From contig JAFAEW010000113.1 of assembly GCA_023423835.1 (NCBI GenBank), positions 1 through 60,270 of the forward strand: 60,270 nt of DNA. Direction: 5' to 3'. Under the pieces are notes generated by a model. It was not told where the DNA came from and did not search any database. It worked only from the letters and a program-made list of their open reading frames with translations. Position numbers and translations under genes: made by a program. This stretch comes from Bacteroidota bacterium. Lineage in GTDB: Bacteria > Bacteroidota > Bacteroidia > Chitinophagales > Chitinophagaceae. This document shows, piece by piece, positions 45,372-54,044 of the stretch; position 1 is the first letter of the stretch, and each line of letters starts with the position of its first letter.

Positions 45372-46490
45372 TTAGTGTTGAACCGTACTATCAACCATAA
45401 CCGCCGATCCTTCCCTCAGATTTTGAACGCCTTGCAAAACGATCGTCTCGCCCGGCTTCAATCCTTCTTTTACAATGACATTCGCACCGACGGTTTGGCC
45501 TTCCACTATTTTTCTCTGCGTAACCTTATTGCTATCTGCAATAACGTAAACAAAAAATTCGCTTAACTGTTCCGTCACTGCTTTGTTGGGAATTACCACT
45601 GCATCTTTTCCTGATCTGTTTAAAACCCTTACTGCCACCGTCATTCCCGGTTTTAGAATGTTTTTGTCATTCGGAAAAACCAGCCTTGTTTTTATGGTTC
45701 CGGTTTGCGGATCCACCGCCCGGTCAATCAATTGAATATGACCCGGCTTTTCATAAACCGAACCGTCCGAGAACAACAATGTGAAAGTTGAGTCCTCTGG
45801 ATTGCTATTTTTTTCCAGCGACACAAACCTTGGGATCTCACTCTGTTGCACGGCAAAATCCACGGCCATAGGATTGTCGGCCGAGACGGTATTGAGTACC
45901 ATTTGACCCGGTGCTACGGCTGCCCCTATTTTCACTTGTGAAATTCCGATCGTTCCCGAAAGCGGGCTGTAAATATTGCTGTATCTTAAATTGGTTGAAA
46001 CGCTGCTCACATTTGCCTTTGCAGCCGCCACCTGCATTTTTGCCGCCTGCAGGTCTGCCTGTGCGTGTTCGAGTGTTTGCCGTGCAATAGCATCTTGTTT
46101 TGCAAGTGCCGCATAACGATCTGCATCCTGTTGCGCCCGGTCCAAATTTGCTTTCGCAACATTCAGATTTGCTACCGACTGTTCATAAGCGCCAAGGTAT
46201 TGTTGCTGATCGATCGAATACAATTTTTGTCCCTTCGTAACGTGTTGTCCATCGTTAAAAAAAATGCCGGTAATATTGCCACTTACCTGCGGTCTTATTT
46301 CAACCTCATTTAACGCATTCACGGTAGCGGGATATTGATCATAATAAATGACGGTATTTGAATCAACCTTGTACGCGGTAACGTGTACCTGCATCGGGGC
46401 CTGCTGCATTGCGGAAGGCTTGCTTTTTTCTTTACAGGAAAGAAAGCCAAAAAGTATTAATGAAACAGTAAATAGTTTTTTCGATCTCAT
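45372..46490 (-). CDS. RND efflux periplasmic adaptor (AcrA/MexA type)
   Basis: Links the RND pump to the outer membrane channel. The 372-residue lipoprotein has the signal MRSKKLFTVSLILFGFLSCKEK with cysteine at the lipobox. A lipoyl half (EIRPQVSGNITGIFFNDGQHVTKGQKLYSID), an alpha-hairpin coiled coil (about 95-165), the second lipoyl half (IYSPLSGTIGISQVKIGAAVAPG) and beta-barrel domains (RLVFPNDKNILKPGMTV) follow in order. It starts 12 bases after the TolC-like gene and is followed by the RND gene, so all three form one operon. Confidence 0.95.
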   Translation of the reverse strand: MRSKKLFTVSLILFGFLSCKEKSKPSAMQQAPMQVHVTAYKVDSNTVIYYDQYPATVNALNEVEIRPQVSGNITGIFFNDGQHVTKGQKLYSIDQQQYLGAYEQSVANLNVAKANLDRAQQDADRYAALAKQDAIARQTLEHAQADLQAAKMQVAAAKANVSSVSTNLRYSNIYSPLSGTIGISQVKIGAAVAPGQMVLNTVSADNPMAVDFAVQQSEIPRFVSLEKNSNPEDSTFTLLFSDGSVYEKPGHIQLIDRAVDPQTGTIKTRLVFPNDKNILKPGMTVAVRVLNRSGKDAVVIPNKAVTEQLSEFFVYVIADSNKVTQRKIVEGQTVGANVIVKEGLKPGETIVLQGVQNLREGSAVMVDSTVQH

Positions 46491-46502
46491 AACTTATTGT
46501 CT

Positions 46503-47813
46503 TTAAAATTCAATCAGTCCCAATGCTTGTTCCATATCGATCCTGCTGCTTAAAACCTGGTAGAGCGCGTTATAAAAATTGACCTGGGCCGAACGGAGAT
46601 CTGTTTCCGCCGTGATCACCTCGAGATACGTTTTTATTCCGGCTTTGTACTGCAACTGTATTGTATTATATACTTCTTCCGCAATTGCCTTATTTTCCTT
46701 CAACATAAAGAAATAATTCAAATTCGATTTGTAGGCTGCGAGTGCTTGCTGATACTGTGTTGAAATATTGTTTTTAAGGCTGATAAAATCATAATCCATC
46801 CGCTTCAATTCTAACTCTGCCTGTTTGATCTGCTGAATACGTTTGGTGCCCTGAAAAATCGGAAAACTTAAACTGACTCCCGCATAGGAAGTGGGATAAT
46901 TATTGTTATACAGCTTTGAAAATTCATTGTTGAAATAATTGAGATTATAATCTGCAAATGCCGACAGAGACGGTAGAAAACTCCACTTATAATACCGCAG
47001 ATTTGATTCCTCCAACCGCCTCTGTGTTTGCAGTAAACGGTATTCAACACGGTTATTGAAATTTATGGATTGAAGGGTGTCGATATAAATTTCAGACTCC
47101 ATTTTGGATGTATCGTATTGCAGTGCAAGATTTTCGTCCTGCGGAAAATTCATCAGCGCTTTTAAATAGGATTGTTTAGCATTCAAGGCTTCCTCATAAC
47201 TCTTTTTCTGCGCCCTGGAGTTATTGAGCAAAATAGTTGCTCGTTTGTAGTCGATCTTATCAACGAGGCCGCCTTCATATTGTGCATAGGCCGTTTGCAA
47301 ACTACCGGTTAACCGTACAATGTCTTCTTCCAGCAAAATGATCTGCTCTTTGGTGAGCAACAGGTCATAGAAGGCTTTACTCACTTCAGCCACCACGTTG
47401 ATTTTGTTGCTTTCCAATCCCTGCCGTGCCTGCGTTCTCACATCGCCGGCGGTTCGGCTTGCAAGCAACACATCGCGGTTAAAAATTGTTTGATTCAATC
47501 CAAACTGAATGGATGATGTATTATAAACACCTAGTTTTACTACGTTTCCACCAATGCTGGAGGATTGCAGCTGGAAGTTATGCTGTAAATTGTAGTTAAG
47601 GTTTATTTGCGGATACCAATCTGCCAAGCGGCCCTTTATCATCCGCTCGGTAATTGAAATACCAAGTTCAGACTGTTTGATTACCGGCTGATGGTCGAGT
47701 GCAAATTGCACACATTGCATCAGACTAAGGCGAGTAGCAGCAGAATCTGTCTGGCCGCGAACAGCCGGTAATAAATACAGCAGGCAGAAAAAAATAAGAA
47801 AGTGTTTTTTCAT
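46503..47813 (-). CDS. TolC-family outer membrane efflux channel
   Basis: Outer membrane duct of the tripartite pump. From the ATG at 47813 the protein is 436 residues with a signal peptide (MKKHFLIFFCLLYLLPAVRG). Two OEP repeats follow, with LSLMQCVQFALDHQPVIKQ at the beginning and a matching helix-rich second repeat containing YAGVSLSFPIFQGTKRIQQIKQAELELK. The seven codons upstream (MLIYRVQ) are not signal-peptide-like, so 47813 is preferred. It is the first gene of the efflux operon, with no regulator beside it. Confidence 0.93.
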   Translation of the reverse strand: MKKHFLIFFCLLYLLPAVRGQTDSAATRLSLMQCVQFALDHQPVIKQSELGISITERMIKGRLADWYPQINLNYNLQHNFQLQSSSIGGNVVKLGVYNTSSIQFGLNQTIFNRDVLLASRTAGDVRTQARQGLESNKINVVAEVSKAFYDLLLTKEQIILLEEDIVRLTGSLQTAYAQYEGGLVDKIDYKRATILLNNSRAQKKSYEEALNAKQSYLKALMNFPQDENLALQYDTSKMESEIYIDTLQSINFNNRVEYRLLQTQRRLEESNLRYYKWSFLPSLSAFADYNLNYFNNEFSKLYNNNYPTSYAGVSLSFPIFQGTKRIQQIKQAELELKRMDYDFISLKNNISTQYQQALAAYKSNLNYFFMLKENKAIAEEVYNTIQLQYKAGIKTYLEVITAETDLRSAQVNFYNALYQVLSSRIDMEQALGLIEF

Positions 47814-47962
47814 TTGAACCCGGTAAATTAGCAAGTTGGGAGAATAAAAATATTATAAAATGATGTTAGAAACTCAATTTTTTTTATAAATGGCATCAAA
47901 ATGTCTTTGTTAAGCAACAATAGCTTAACAAAAAATTTGGCTAATCACATTAAAGCTTTATT

Positions 47963-48382
47963 ATGAAAAACAAACTTTACCTTCTTACTTTTTGCTTATT
48001 TACGCTTGCTTTGTCTTCCTGCTTCAGCTCTAAATTGAAGCCGGGCAGCAACTTCTATACACATAAGTGGGTGCTTACGGAATTAGACGGACATCCCGTA
48101 CAAATCAGCAACACGGGAAAAGACGCCTTTCTGCGTTTTTTCTATGAAAACTCCCGAATGGCGGGATCAGGAGGTTGTAATGAAATATCATCCCGCGTTT
48201 CAATAAACGGAAGTTCGCTCACTTTTGGGGAAATCTTGTCTACCCGTGTCTTGTGTATCGATTCAGACTTCGAAAACAGGTTTCTGGATGCACTGAGACA
48301 AACCAACCGTTTTGATTTGAAGGGGAATAAACTGTACCTGAAGAAAAACCGGAAAGTTTTAGCAGTTTTGACCGAGCAGTAA
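47963..48382 (+). CDS. META-domain lipoprotein (HslJ-like)
   Basis: A 139-residue lipoprotein with a signal ending in LALSSCFSS (cysteine at residue 20). The mature part is one META domain: KWVLTELDGHPVQI, FYENSRMAGSGGCNEISSRV and LTFGEILSTRVLC. Such domains occur in heat-induced HslJ and in secreted inhibitors. No precise role can be given. It is convergent with tag, with 6 bases between the stops. Confidence 0.88.
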   Translation: MKNKLYLLTFCLFTLALSSCFSSKLKPGSNFYTHKWVLTELDGHPVQISNTGKDAFLRFFYENSRMAGSGGCNEISSRVSINGSSLTFGEILSTRVLCIDSDFENRFLDALRQTNRFDLKGNKLYLKKNRKVLAVLTEQ

Positions 48383-48388
48383 CTTTTG

Positions 48389-48928
48389 CTATCGACCAAC
48401 GGTTTTACAATACACGGGACAATCGGGATGATGGGCGCCGGGAAGATATCCGGTGCTCATTAAAAATTCATTTACAATTTCTCCGCCCACAAATTTGAAA
48501 TGCTGTTTTAATAATTTCACCCATTGTTCTTTCGGCAACGGATGATGCCGGTCAAGGAAATCTTTAAACGAGCCGTATTCATCTTGAATCGCCAATAATT
48601 TTCTTGCGTTTTCAATGGCGGCGTTTATTTTCAAACGGTTCCTTATGATTCCTGCATCCTCCATCAACCGCTGCACATCCGTCTCAGAATAATTTGAAAC
48701 AGCGTGAATATCGAAATTGCTGTAGGCTTTAAAGAAGTTTTCTTTCTTTTTCAGGATGGTGTCCCAACTCAAACCTGCCTGGTTAATCTCGAGTATGAGC
48801 CGGGCAAACAATGCGTTGTCATCTTCAATTGGAAAGCCATATTCTTCGTCGTGATAAATGCGATGAATATGATCGGCCGGCAGTGTTTTTACAAATGCAC
48901 AATAGGATTTTATTATTGGTTGTTGCAC
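48389..48928 (-). CDS. tag: DNA-3-methyladenine glycosylase I
   Basis: Removes 3-methyladenine from alkylated DNA. The 179-residue length is close to the usual 185-190. YHDEEYGFPIEDDNALFARL near residue 25 and LEINQAGLSWDTILKKKENF are the Tag signatures; GIIRNRLKINAAIENA follows. Zinc ligands expected from the family are visible: Cys9 near the N-terminus, a His in IYHDEEYG, and the C-terminal HHPDC. The N-terminal CxW of the family is here CAF. It is divergent from the M1 peptidase gene. Confidence 0.92.
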   Translation of the reverse strand: MQQPIIKSYCAFVKTLPADHIHRIYHDEEYGFPIEDDNALFARLILEINQAGLSWDTILKKKENFFKAYSNFDIHAVSNYSETDVQRLMEDAGIIRNRLKINAAIENARKLLAIQDEYGSFKDFLDRHHPLPKEQWVKLLKQHFKFVGGEIVNEFLMSTGYLPGAHHPDCPVYCKTVGR

Positions 48929-49092
48929 CGGAATTCTTTTTCACGAAGGAACTAAAAAAATGATAGAATTGCCTAATTAAGAGCCGTAAGGCATTGGCCA
49001 TCACCGTTCGGTCTTACTAAAATTATTCCGTTCACCACGTAAATTAAAAGGATACACTTAACTTAGATTTTTTAAAACTAAAACGCATTAGG

Positions 49093-51045
49093 ATGAAAAG
49101 ATTTACCTGGATTGGAATTTTTGCATTGCTTATGATGCAGGTGCAGGCACAAACAAAATCAAACTATGATCAGCACGAAGCATTCGCACCTTTTTTCTAT
49201 CCAAATTTTGGCGATGAAGTAAGAACCGCCGATGGCCGTCCCGGTCCGAAGTACTGGCAAAACAGCGCCGACTACAAGATTGATGTAAGCCTCGATGAAA
49301 ACAACCATTCCTTATCGGGAAGTGTAACGATTTCCTACACCAATAACAGTCCGCAATCATTGCCATTTCTTTGGTTGCAAATGGATCAGAATATTTACAG
49401 CCTTTCATCGAGAGGCGTTGCCACCACGGCTATTTCGGGAGGACGATGGGCAAACCGCAACGATTTTGATGGCGGATTCAATTTAACCTCTGTGAGCATT
49501 GTGCAAAACGGAAAGGAAATGAAGGCCAACTATAAAGTGATCGATACAAGGATGCAGATTGTATTGCCTACGGCGGTAAAAAATAATGGCGGCACCATTC
49601 AAATAAAAGTCGGTTACAACTTCCTGATACCCGAATACGGTACCGATCGTATGGGAAGATTAAACACTAAAAACGGCTGGATCTACGAGATTGCACAGTG
49701 GTATCCAAGAATGTGCGTATATGATAATGTTGAAGGATGGAACACGCTTCCCTACCTTGGCCAGGGCGAGTTTTATCTGGAATACGGAAACTTTGATTAC
49801 AGCATCAATGTTCCCGCCAACCAGATTGTTGTTGGTTCCGGTGAATTGATGAATCCGCAGGAAGTGCTTACACCCGAACAAATTAAAAGATGGAATGCTG
49901 CGAAGAACAGCGATAAGACGGTTATGTTGCGCAGTGCCGATGAAGTAACTGATCCGAAATCAAGACCGCTCGACAAGAAAAGACTCACATGGAAATTCCA
50001 TTGCACCAATGCCCGTGACGTGGCCTGGGCCTCTTCCTCCGCATTCATCTGGGATGCTGCAAGAATGAATCTTCCCGCAGGAAAAAAAGCCCTTGCAATG
50101 TCGGTTTATCCGGTGGAAAGCGCAGGTGATTCAGCCTGGGGAAGATCAACAGAATATGTAAAAGGCGCGATCGAATTTTATTCAGATTACCTCTATCCTT
50201 ACACCTATCCTGTAGCTGTAAACGTGGCGGGAATTGTGGGAGGAATGGAATATCCGGGAATTGTTTTTTGCAGTGCAAGATCCAAGCGCAATGGTTTGTG
50301 GGGTGTTACCTCGCATGAATTTGGCCACAATTGGTTCCCGATGATTGTCGGAAGCAATGAACGAAAATATCCGTGGATGGATGAAGGCTTCAATACTTTT
50401 ATCAATTCGCTGGCTGAAAACAGTTTCAATAACGGCGAGTACAAAAACAATCGCCCGTTGAACCGGCATTTTATGGGAAGATATATGACCAATGACAGTT
50501 CAGAAAGTATTTCAACCGTTCCGGATGTTACCCAGCCAAGAAATCTTGGAATCGTGGCCTATTACAAACCGGGAATGGGATTGACGTTGCTGAGGGAAGA
50601 TATTTTGGGAGCCGAAAGATTTGACAGCGCATTCCGTTATTATACGCATGCCTGGGCATTCAAACATCCGACTCCATGGGATTTCTTCCATGCGATGGAA
50701 AATTACAGCGGCGAAACCCTGGATTGGTTCTGGAGAGGATGGTTTTTAAATAACTGGAAAATCGACCAGGCGGTTGATGGTGTGGCTTACCTTGAAAACG
50801 ATCCGTCAAAAGGAAGCATCATCACCATATCGAATCTTGAAAAACTGCCAATGCCTGTAACAGTTGAAGTAACGGAAGCCAATGGCAAAAAAGGCCGTAT
50901 GACCTTACCAGTAGAAATCTGGCAACATGGACCTACCTGGAAGTTTGTTTATCATTCAACTGATAAAGTAACTAAAGTGGTAATCGATCCGGATAATAAA
51001 TATCCCGACGTTGACGATAAGAACAATACCTGGACAGGGCAATAA
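49093..51045 (+). CDS. Exported M1-family metallopeptidase (aminopeptidase N-like)
   Basis: A 650-residue zinc peptidase with a signal peptide (about 1-19, ending MQVQA). The gluzincin motif is exact: His408-Glu409-x-x-His412, then Glu431 in WMDEGFNTF 19 residues on. The exopeptidase-type loop is GGMEYPGIVF, differing from the common GAMEN. The N-terminal beta-saddle domain has YKIDVSLDENNHSLSGSVTISY. The missing GAMEN asparagine hints at altered substrate choice; leukotriene hydrolase-like M1 enzymes of Bacteroidota often carry GGMEYP. It stands alone, with a strong terminator just downstream. Confidence 0.93.
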   Translation: MKRFTWIGIFALLMMQVQAQTKSNYDQHEAFAPFFYPNFGDEVRTADGRPGPKYWQNSADYKIDVSLDENNHSLSGSVTISYTNNSPQSLPFLWLQMDQNIYSLSSRGVATTAISGGRWANRNDFDGGFNLTSVSIVQNGKEMKANYKVIDTRMQIVLPTAVKNNGGTIQIKVGYNFLIPEYGTDRMGRLNTKNGWIYEIAQWYPRMCVYDNVEGWNTLPYLGQGEFYLEYGNFDYSINVPANQIVVGSGELMNPQEVLTPEQIKRWNAAKNSDKTVMLRSADEVTDPKSRPLDKKRLTWKFHCTNARDVAWASSSAFIWDAARMNLPAGKKALAMSVYPVESAGDSAWGRSTEYVKGAIEFYSDYLYPYTYPVAVNVAGIVGGMEYPGIVFCSARSKRNGLWGVTSHEFGHNWFPMIVGSNERKYPWMDEGFNTFINSLAENSFNNGEYKNNRPLNRHFMGRYMTNDSSESISTVPDVTQPRNLGIVAYYKPGMGLTLLREDILGAERFDSAFRYYTHAWAFKHPTPWDFFHAMENYSGETLDWFWRGWFLNNWKIDQAVDGVAYLENDPSKGSIITISNLEKLPMPVTVEVTEANGKKGRMTLPVEIWQHGPTWKFVYHSTDKVTKVVIDPDNKYPDVDDKNNTWTGQ

Positions 51046-51064
51046 AGCTTTTTCCACGAACCGG

Positions 51065-51100
51065 AAAACCAATCTTCTAACGGAGGTTGGTTTTTTTTTT
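51065..51100 (+). terminator. Rho-independent terminator of the M1 peptidase gene
   Basis: An 8-bp stem AAAACCAA/TTGGTTTT at 51065-51072 and 51087-51094 that runs into a ten-base T tract (51091-51100), 20 bases beyond the stop codon. Confidence 0.85.
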
Positions 51101-51195
51101 GATGAATATGTGCAGTGATGTTAGACTAAGATCCGGCAATTTTAAACGGAGAGCGGAGGGCGGAAAATTGAAAGAATCCGATACTTGCGAAGCCC

Positions 51196-52014
51196 TCAAT
51201 CTTCAAAGATTATCCTTACATTTTTATAGAGTAATTTGTTTTGAAGTTTCGGATTGCTGTCTGAAAAACCTCTCAACCCAAAGAGCGCTGCCATATTTCC
51301 CTTATTAACGGCGAGTTCCAGATTTCCGGCAGAATTAAACCAGACAAGCTTTTCTCCTTCCGGAACCGACGCATAGGATTGGCTTATTTCACTGATATCT
51401 TCCCGGTCCCGCATCAGCATGATTCTGAATTTTCGGTTTTGCCGCACTTCTTCAAATTCTTCTTTACTTAGATTCAAGACAACATTTTCGAACTGATCGA
51501 TATAGATGATCTGACTGTCGATCCAATTCGCTCCGGAAGAAGCACGCATCGGAAATTTTTCAACGATCCGGCTAACCTGTTTCAATTTCTTATCGAGCGT
51601 ATTGTTTTGAATCAGCTTTTGTACACAGTCGATAATGGCTTCGGTGTAATCCATTAAAGAGTGCGAATGCGGTTGCACCGGGATTGAAAAAACCGTTTTT
51701 GGCTTTTCGCCTGTGATCATCGTAAGAATGCCATTATCCGCACAAATAATATATTGCTTTTTATATTCGGCGAGCAATACCTGAACTGGAAAACCTGCAA
51801 AAAAATCGAGCAAAACGAGATGGAGCGTATTGTCAGGATAATATTTGAATGCGTTTTTGCAGATATAAGCTGCCTGTTGATAGTTAGTAGGTGAAAACTG
51901 ATGCGAGATATCGGCTATCTGACAGCCGGGAATTGCAGAAAAGATCTGGCCTTTTATTGCACCAATCAAAAAATCAGTATTACCAATATCAGAAGAGATT
52001 GTGATTACAGGCAT
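51196..52014 (-). CDS. SAM hydrolase / SAM-dependent halogenase-fold protein (DUF62 family)
   Basis: A 272-residue protein of the S-adenosyl-L-methionine hydroxide adenosyltransferase family, which splits SAM into adenosine and methionine. It starts MPVITISSDIGNTDFLIGAIKGQIF, where the usual motif is TDFGxxDxYVG. DISHQFSPTNYQQAAYIC follows, then CADNGILTMI, and the C-terminal beta-barrel has WIDSQIIYIDQFENVVLNL and the Arg-containing NSAGNLELAVNKGNMAALFG. SSDIG in place of TDFG is a deviation. It lies 24 bases after the SDR gene on the same strand, so they are probably one transcription unit. Confidence 0.88.
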   Translation of the reverse strand: MPVITISSDIGNTDFLIGAIKGQIFSAIPGCQIADISHQFSPTNYQQAAYICKNAFKYYPDNTLHLVLLDFFAGFPVQVLLAEYKKQYIICADNGILTMITGEKPKTVFSIPVQPHSHSLMDYTEAIIDCVQKLIQNNTLDKKLKQVSRIVEKFPMRASSGANWIDSQIIYIDQFENVVLNLSKEEFEEVRQNRKFRIMLMRDREDISEISQSYASVPEGEKLVWFNSAGNLELAVNKGNMAALFGLRGFSDSNPKLQNKLLYKNVRIIFED

Positions 52015-52038
52015 CAGTCGTTTAAACTCCTTTATAGA

Positions 52039-52845
52039 TTATTTTATCAGTTCTTCTCCTTTGTAAAAAAATTTTCTTACCAGTTTATCTGCCATTGAAG
52101 GTAAGAACCGGTTTACCAATACGGTGCGTTTATCCTTGACTGAAAATACAAGTGTTCTTTTTCGTTTTTCAATTGCATCAAAAATAAGTCGGGCACATTC
52201 ATCGGCTGGCATCATTTCGCCTTCGTCCATCGGTGTTTCGCCCTGGGGTTTCACGTCTTTATTCAAAGCACTGTAACGGATGTTTGAAGCGGTAAATCCG
52301 GGGCAAACCCACATTACATTTACGCCCGAGGTCAAAAGCTCGGTTCGCAGGCTTTCATAAAATCCGTTTAAAGCAAATTTCGAGGCACTGTAACCGGTTC
52401 TTCCGGGAAGGCCGCGATAACCGGCGATGGAGGAAATTCCTACGATCGTTCCTTTAGTTTTTTCGATGAATGGAAGCGCATGCTTTGTGCAATACACGCT
52501 TCCCCAGAAGTTGATATCCATCACTTTTTTGAGGGTTGCGAGATCGGTTTCTTTAAACAATGCCCGCATTGATATTCCCGCATTGTTGATGAGAATATCA
52601 ATCGATCCGAAAGCCGATACCACCTGGCGGATAAAGCGTTCACATTCGTTTTCAACGCTGACATCCGCGGTGAATGTAAACAGATTCCGGTGCGCATTTT
52701 CTGTTTGCAGTTGATAGAGTTTGTCGGTATTCCGGGCACAGGTCGCCACTTTTGCACCAGCCGCGATGGCAAAATCAACTAATGCGCGTCCGATTCCTTC
52801 CGTTCCCCCGGTAATGATCACGACTTTATTCTCCAGAGATGTCAT
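52039..52845 (-). CDS. Short-chain dehydrogenase/reductase (SDR)
   Basis: A classical SDR of 268 residues. The NAD(P)-binding motif is GGTEGIGRALV at about 12-22, NNAGISM follows near 90, and the catalytic YSASK (Tyr and Lys) is near residue 157. The N-terminus MTSLENKVVIITGG is normal. The C-terminus is longer than minimal SDRs and basic (ADKLVRKFFYKGEELIK), which may bind a membrane or partner. The substrate is unknown. A TACTTTTG -7 box lies 16 bases ahead of the start on the minus strand. Confidence 0.92.
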   Translation of the reverse strand: MTSLENKVVIITGGTEGIGRALVDFAIAAGAKVATCARNTDKLYQLQTENAHRNLFTFTADVSVENECERFIRQVVSAFGSIDILINNAGISMRALFKETDLATLKKVMDINFWGSVYCTKHALPFIEKTKGTIVGISSIAGYRGLPGRTGYSASKFALNGFYESLRTELLTSGVNVMWVCPGFTASNIRYSALNKDVKPQGETPMDEGEMMPADECARLIFDAIEKRKRTLVFSVKDKRTVLVNRFLPSMADKLVRKFFYKGEELIK

Positions 52846-52861
52846 GTTGAAAATTTGGTTG

Positions 52862-52869
52862 CAAAAGTA
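52862..52869 (-). promoter_or_regulatory. Candidate -7 box (TACTTTTG) of the SDR gene
   Basis: TAnnTTTG match on the minus strand, 16 bases before the SDR start codon. The divergent tRNA promoter is 60 bases away. Confidence 0.45.
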
Positions 52870-52927
52870 AAATTAATTCGCGTAAGGATAGGGTCAACAA
52901 ATGATTGAAAAAATATTCAATCAAAAA

Positions 52928-52958
52928 TTTGGTGTAATGATGATTTCGGTTATTTTTG
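52928..52958 (+). promoter_or_regulatory. Promoter of the tRNA-Lys gene (TTTG-N19-TATTTTTG)
   Basis: TTTG at 52928-52931, exactly 19 bases, then TATTTTTG at 52951-52958: a perfect fit to the Bacteroidota housekeeping promoter. It lies 18 bases before the tRNA 5' end, which leaves room for a short leader. Confidence 0.8.
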
Positions 52959-52976
52959 CACTCCCAAAACGGAAAA

Positions 52977-53049
52977 GATCCTGTAGCTCAGCTGGTAGAG
53001 CACAACACTTTTAATGTTGGGGTCTTGGGTTCGAATCCCAACGGGATCA
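52977..53049 (+). tRNA. tRNA-Lys (anticodon TTT)
   Basis: A full cloverleaf of 73 bases. The acceptor stem GATCCTG pairs with CGGGATC (one T-G wobble). The D arm is GCTC...GAGC. The anticodon arm CAACA-CTTTTAA-TGTTG has anticodon TTT. The T arm TTGGG-TTCGAAT-CCCAA is perfect, and the discriminator base is A. CCA is not encoded. It is the intact first member of a three-copy tandem of period about 122 bases. Confidence 0.95.
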
Positions 53050-53053
53050 CAAC

Positions 53054-53082
53054 AAGCTTCAGAAAAAACTGAGGCTTTTTTT
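53054..53082 (+). terminator. Terminator after tRNA-Lys
   Basis: Nine-base arms AAGCTTCAG/CTGAGGCTT with one G-T pair around an A-rich loop, followed by a T run. The same hairpin is repeated after the second tRNA-like copy. Confidence 0.8.
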
Positions 53083-53099
53083 GTATTTGAATGCGTTTT

Positions 53100-53171
53100 G
53101 ATCCACGGCTCAGTTTGTAGAGCATCCCGATTTTATCGGGAGGGTCTTGGGTTCGAATCCCAACGGGATCA
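53100..53171 (+). pseudogene. Degenerate tRNA-Lys copy 2
   Basis: It starts GATCCACGGCTCAG and keeps the D arm, a perfect T arm and the 3' acceptor strand. Two bases of the acceptor stem no longer pair, and one base is lost between the acceptor and D stems. The anticodon arm is replaced by a perfect palindrome (TCCCGATTTTATCGGGA). That arm could still present a TTT anticodon, but the acceptor faults argue for a pseudogene. It lacks its own promoter. Confidence 0.75.
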
Positions 53172-53175
53172 CAAC

Positions 53176-53204
53176 AAGCTTCAGAAAAACTGAGGCTTTT
53201 TTTT
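53176..53204 (+). terminator. Second copy of the tRNA-Lys terminator
   Basis: Same AAGCTTCAG/CTGAGGCTT stem and T run as at 53054-53082, with one A fewer in the loop. It was evidently duplicated together with the tRNA. Confidence 0.75.
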
Positions 53205-53221
53205 GTATTTGAATGCGTTTT

Positions 53222-53292
53222 GATCCACGGCTCAGTTGGTAGAGTATCCCGATTTTATCGGGAGGGTCCCGGTTCGAATCGCAACGGGATCA
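53222..53292 (+). pseudogene. Degenerate tRNA-Lys copy 3
   Basis: It shares the altered acceptor start (GATCCACGG) and the palindromic anticodon arm with copy 2, so it arose from it. Here the T stem is also broken: CCCGG faces CGCAA, where the intact gene has TTGGG and CCCAA. It is 71 bases long and cannot fold as a normal tRNA. Confidence 0.8.
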
Positions 53293-53296
53293 CATC

Positions 53297-53336
53297 TGGG
53301 ACAAGTCTGATAAAAAAGGCTCGTCCCATTTTTTTT
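53297..53336 (+). terminator. Terminator closing the tRNA tandem
   Basis: TGGGAC at 53297-53302 pairs with GTCCCA at 53323-53328, with a further AGTC/GGCT inner stem across one mismatch. An eight-base T run follows. Confidence 0.85.
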
Positions 53337-53448
53337 GCCTTAAATTTACTTTTCCCGATAAGTCTATTTTAGTATTAGGCTACTGATCTTATCCGCCTAA
53401 CCAGGATGAATTTAAAGATTAATTTCAAGGCAAATTCGTTTATAAACC

Positions 53449-53835
53449 ATGACAACCAACCATATAATAATATTTCTATGCGGAATTTATTCTGTCGGTT
53501 TTGCAATTTTTCATATCCTGTTCTGGAAAATGTTTAACTGGAAAAAAGAGTTACAGAAACTCAACTTTGTGAATAGAGCGATTGTGCAAATACTGAATGT
53601 CAGAATGATTTACTTGTTACTGTTTGTGGCATTCATCTGTTTCGTTTTTCCAGGGGACTTATTAACGTCTGATATTGGAACCGCATTTCTGGCCGGCATT
53701 TCACTTTTCTGGTTAGGCAGGACGATTGAACAATTTATATTCTTTAAAGTGAACAACAAATATGTTCACGTACTTACAGCTATCTTTATTTTAGGGACTG
53801 TATTATTTGCATTACCGCTTTTACTGCGGCAGTAA
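53449..53835 (+). CDS. Small integral membrane protein of unknown function
   Basis: A 128-residue protein with four hydrophobic segments (about 4-26, 50-68, 76-95 and 104-124). The only polar stretch is FWKMFNWKKELQKLNF after the first helix. The C-terminus is LLLRQ. It resembles small four-helix proteins of Bacteroidota of unknown role. A gap of 156 bases separates it from the tRNA tandem; no promoter box was assigned. The 209 bases downstream contain a perfect inverted repeat and then a frameshifted regulator. Confidence 0.75.
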   Translation: MTTNHIIIFLCGIYSVGFAIFHILFWKMFNWKKELQKLNFVNRAIVQILNVRMIYLLLFVAFICFVFPGDLLTSDIGTAFLAGISLFWLGRTIEQFIFFKVNNKYVHVLTAIFILGTVLFALPLLLRQ

Positions 53836-53965
53836 AATGACTTGCGATCGGACGCCATCTACACAAGCTATCTTCACGGAGATCGGAAAACAAAAAGGAG
53901 GTTTTGACAAAACTTCAAAAAAACCCGACTGGTCAAAATGCATAGCAACCTTTACAGACATTCAA

Positions 53966-53983
53966 AGCGTTCGCAGGAACGCT
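53966..53983. repeat. Inverted repeat AGCGTTC-gcag-GAACGCT
   Basis: Perfect 7-base arms with a 4-base loop, about 60 bases before the broken Crp/Fnr gene. No T run follows. It could be an operator of that regulator or a hairpin at the end of the preceding gene. Confidence 0.4.
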
Positions 53984-54044
53984 ACATCCGGATCTTCTAA
54001 CTGAATTTCTCCGTATTTTGTGTTACCGTCTACCTGACATCACT

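Noticed and set aside
53100..53292. Two more functional tRNA-Lys genes
   Set aside because: Acceptor stems have two unpaired positions, a base is missing between stems, and copy 3 has a broken T stem.
53807..54004. Open frame of 65 codons between the membrane protein and the Crp/Fnr gene
   Set aside because: It overlaps the end of the preceding gene out of frame and has no recognisable domain; the region looks non-coding.
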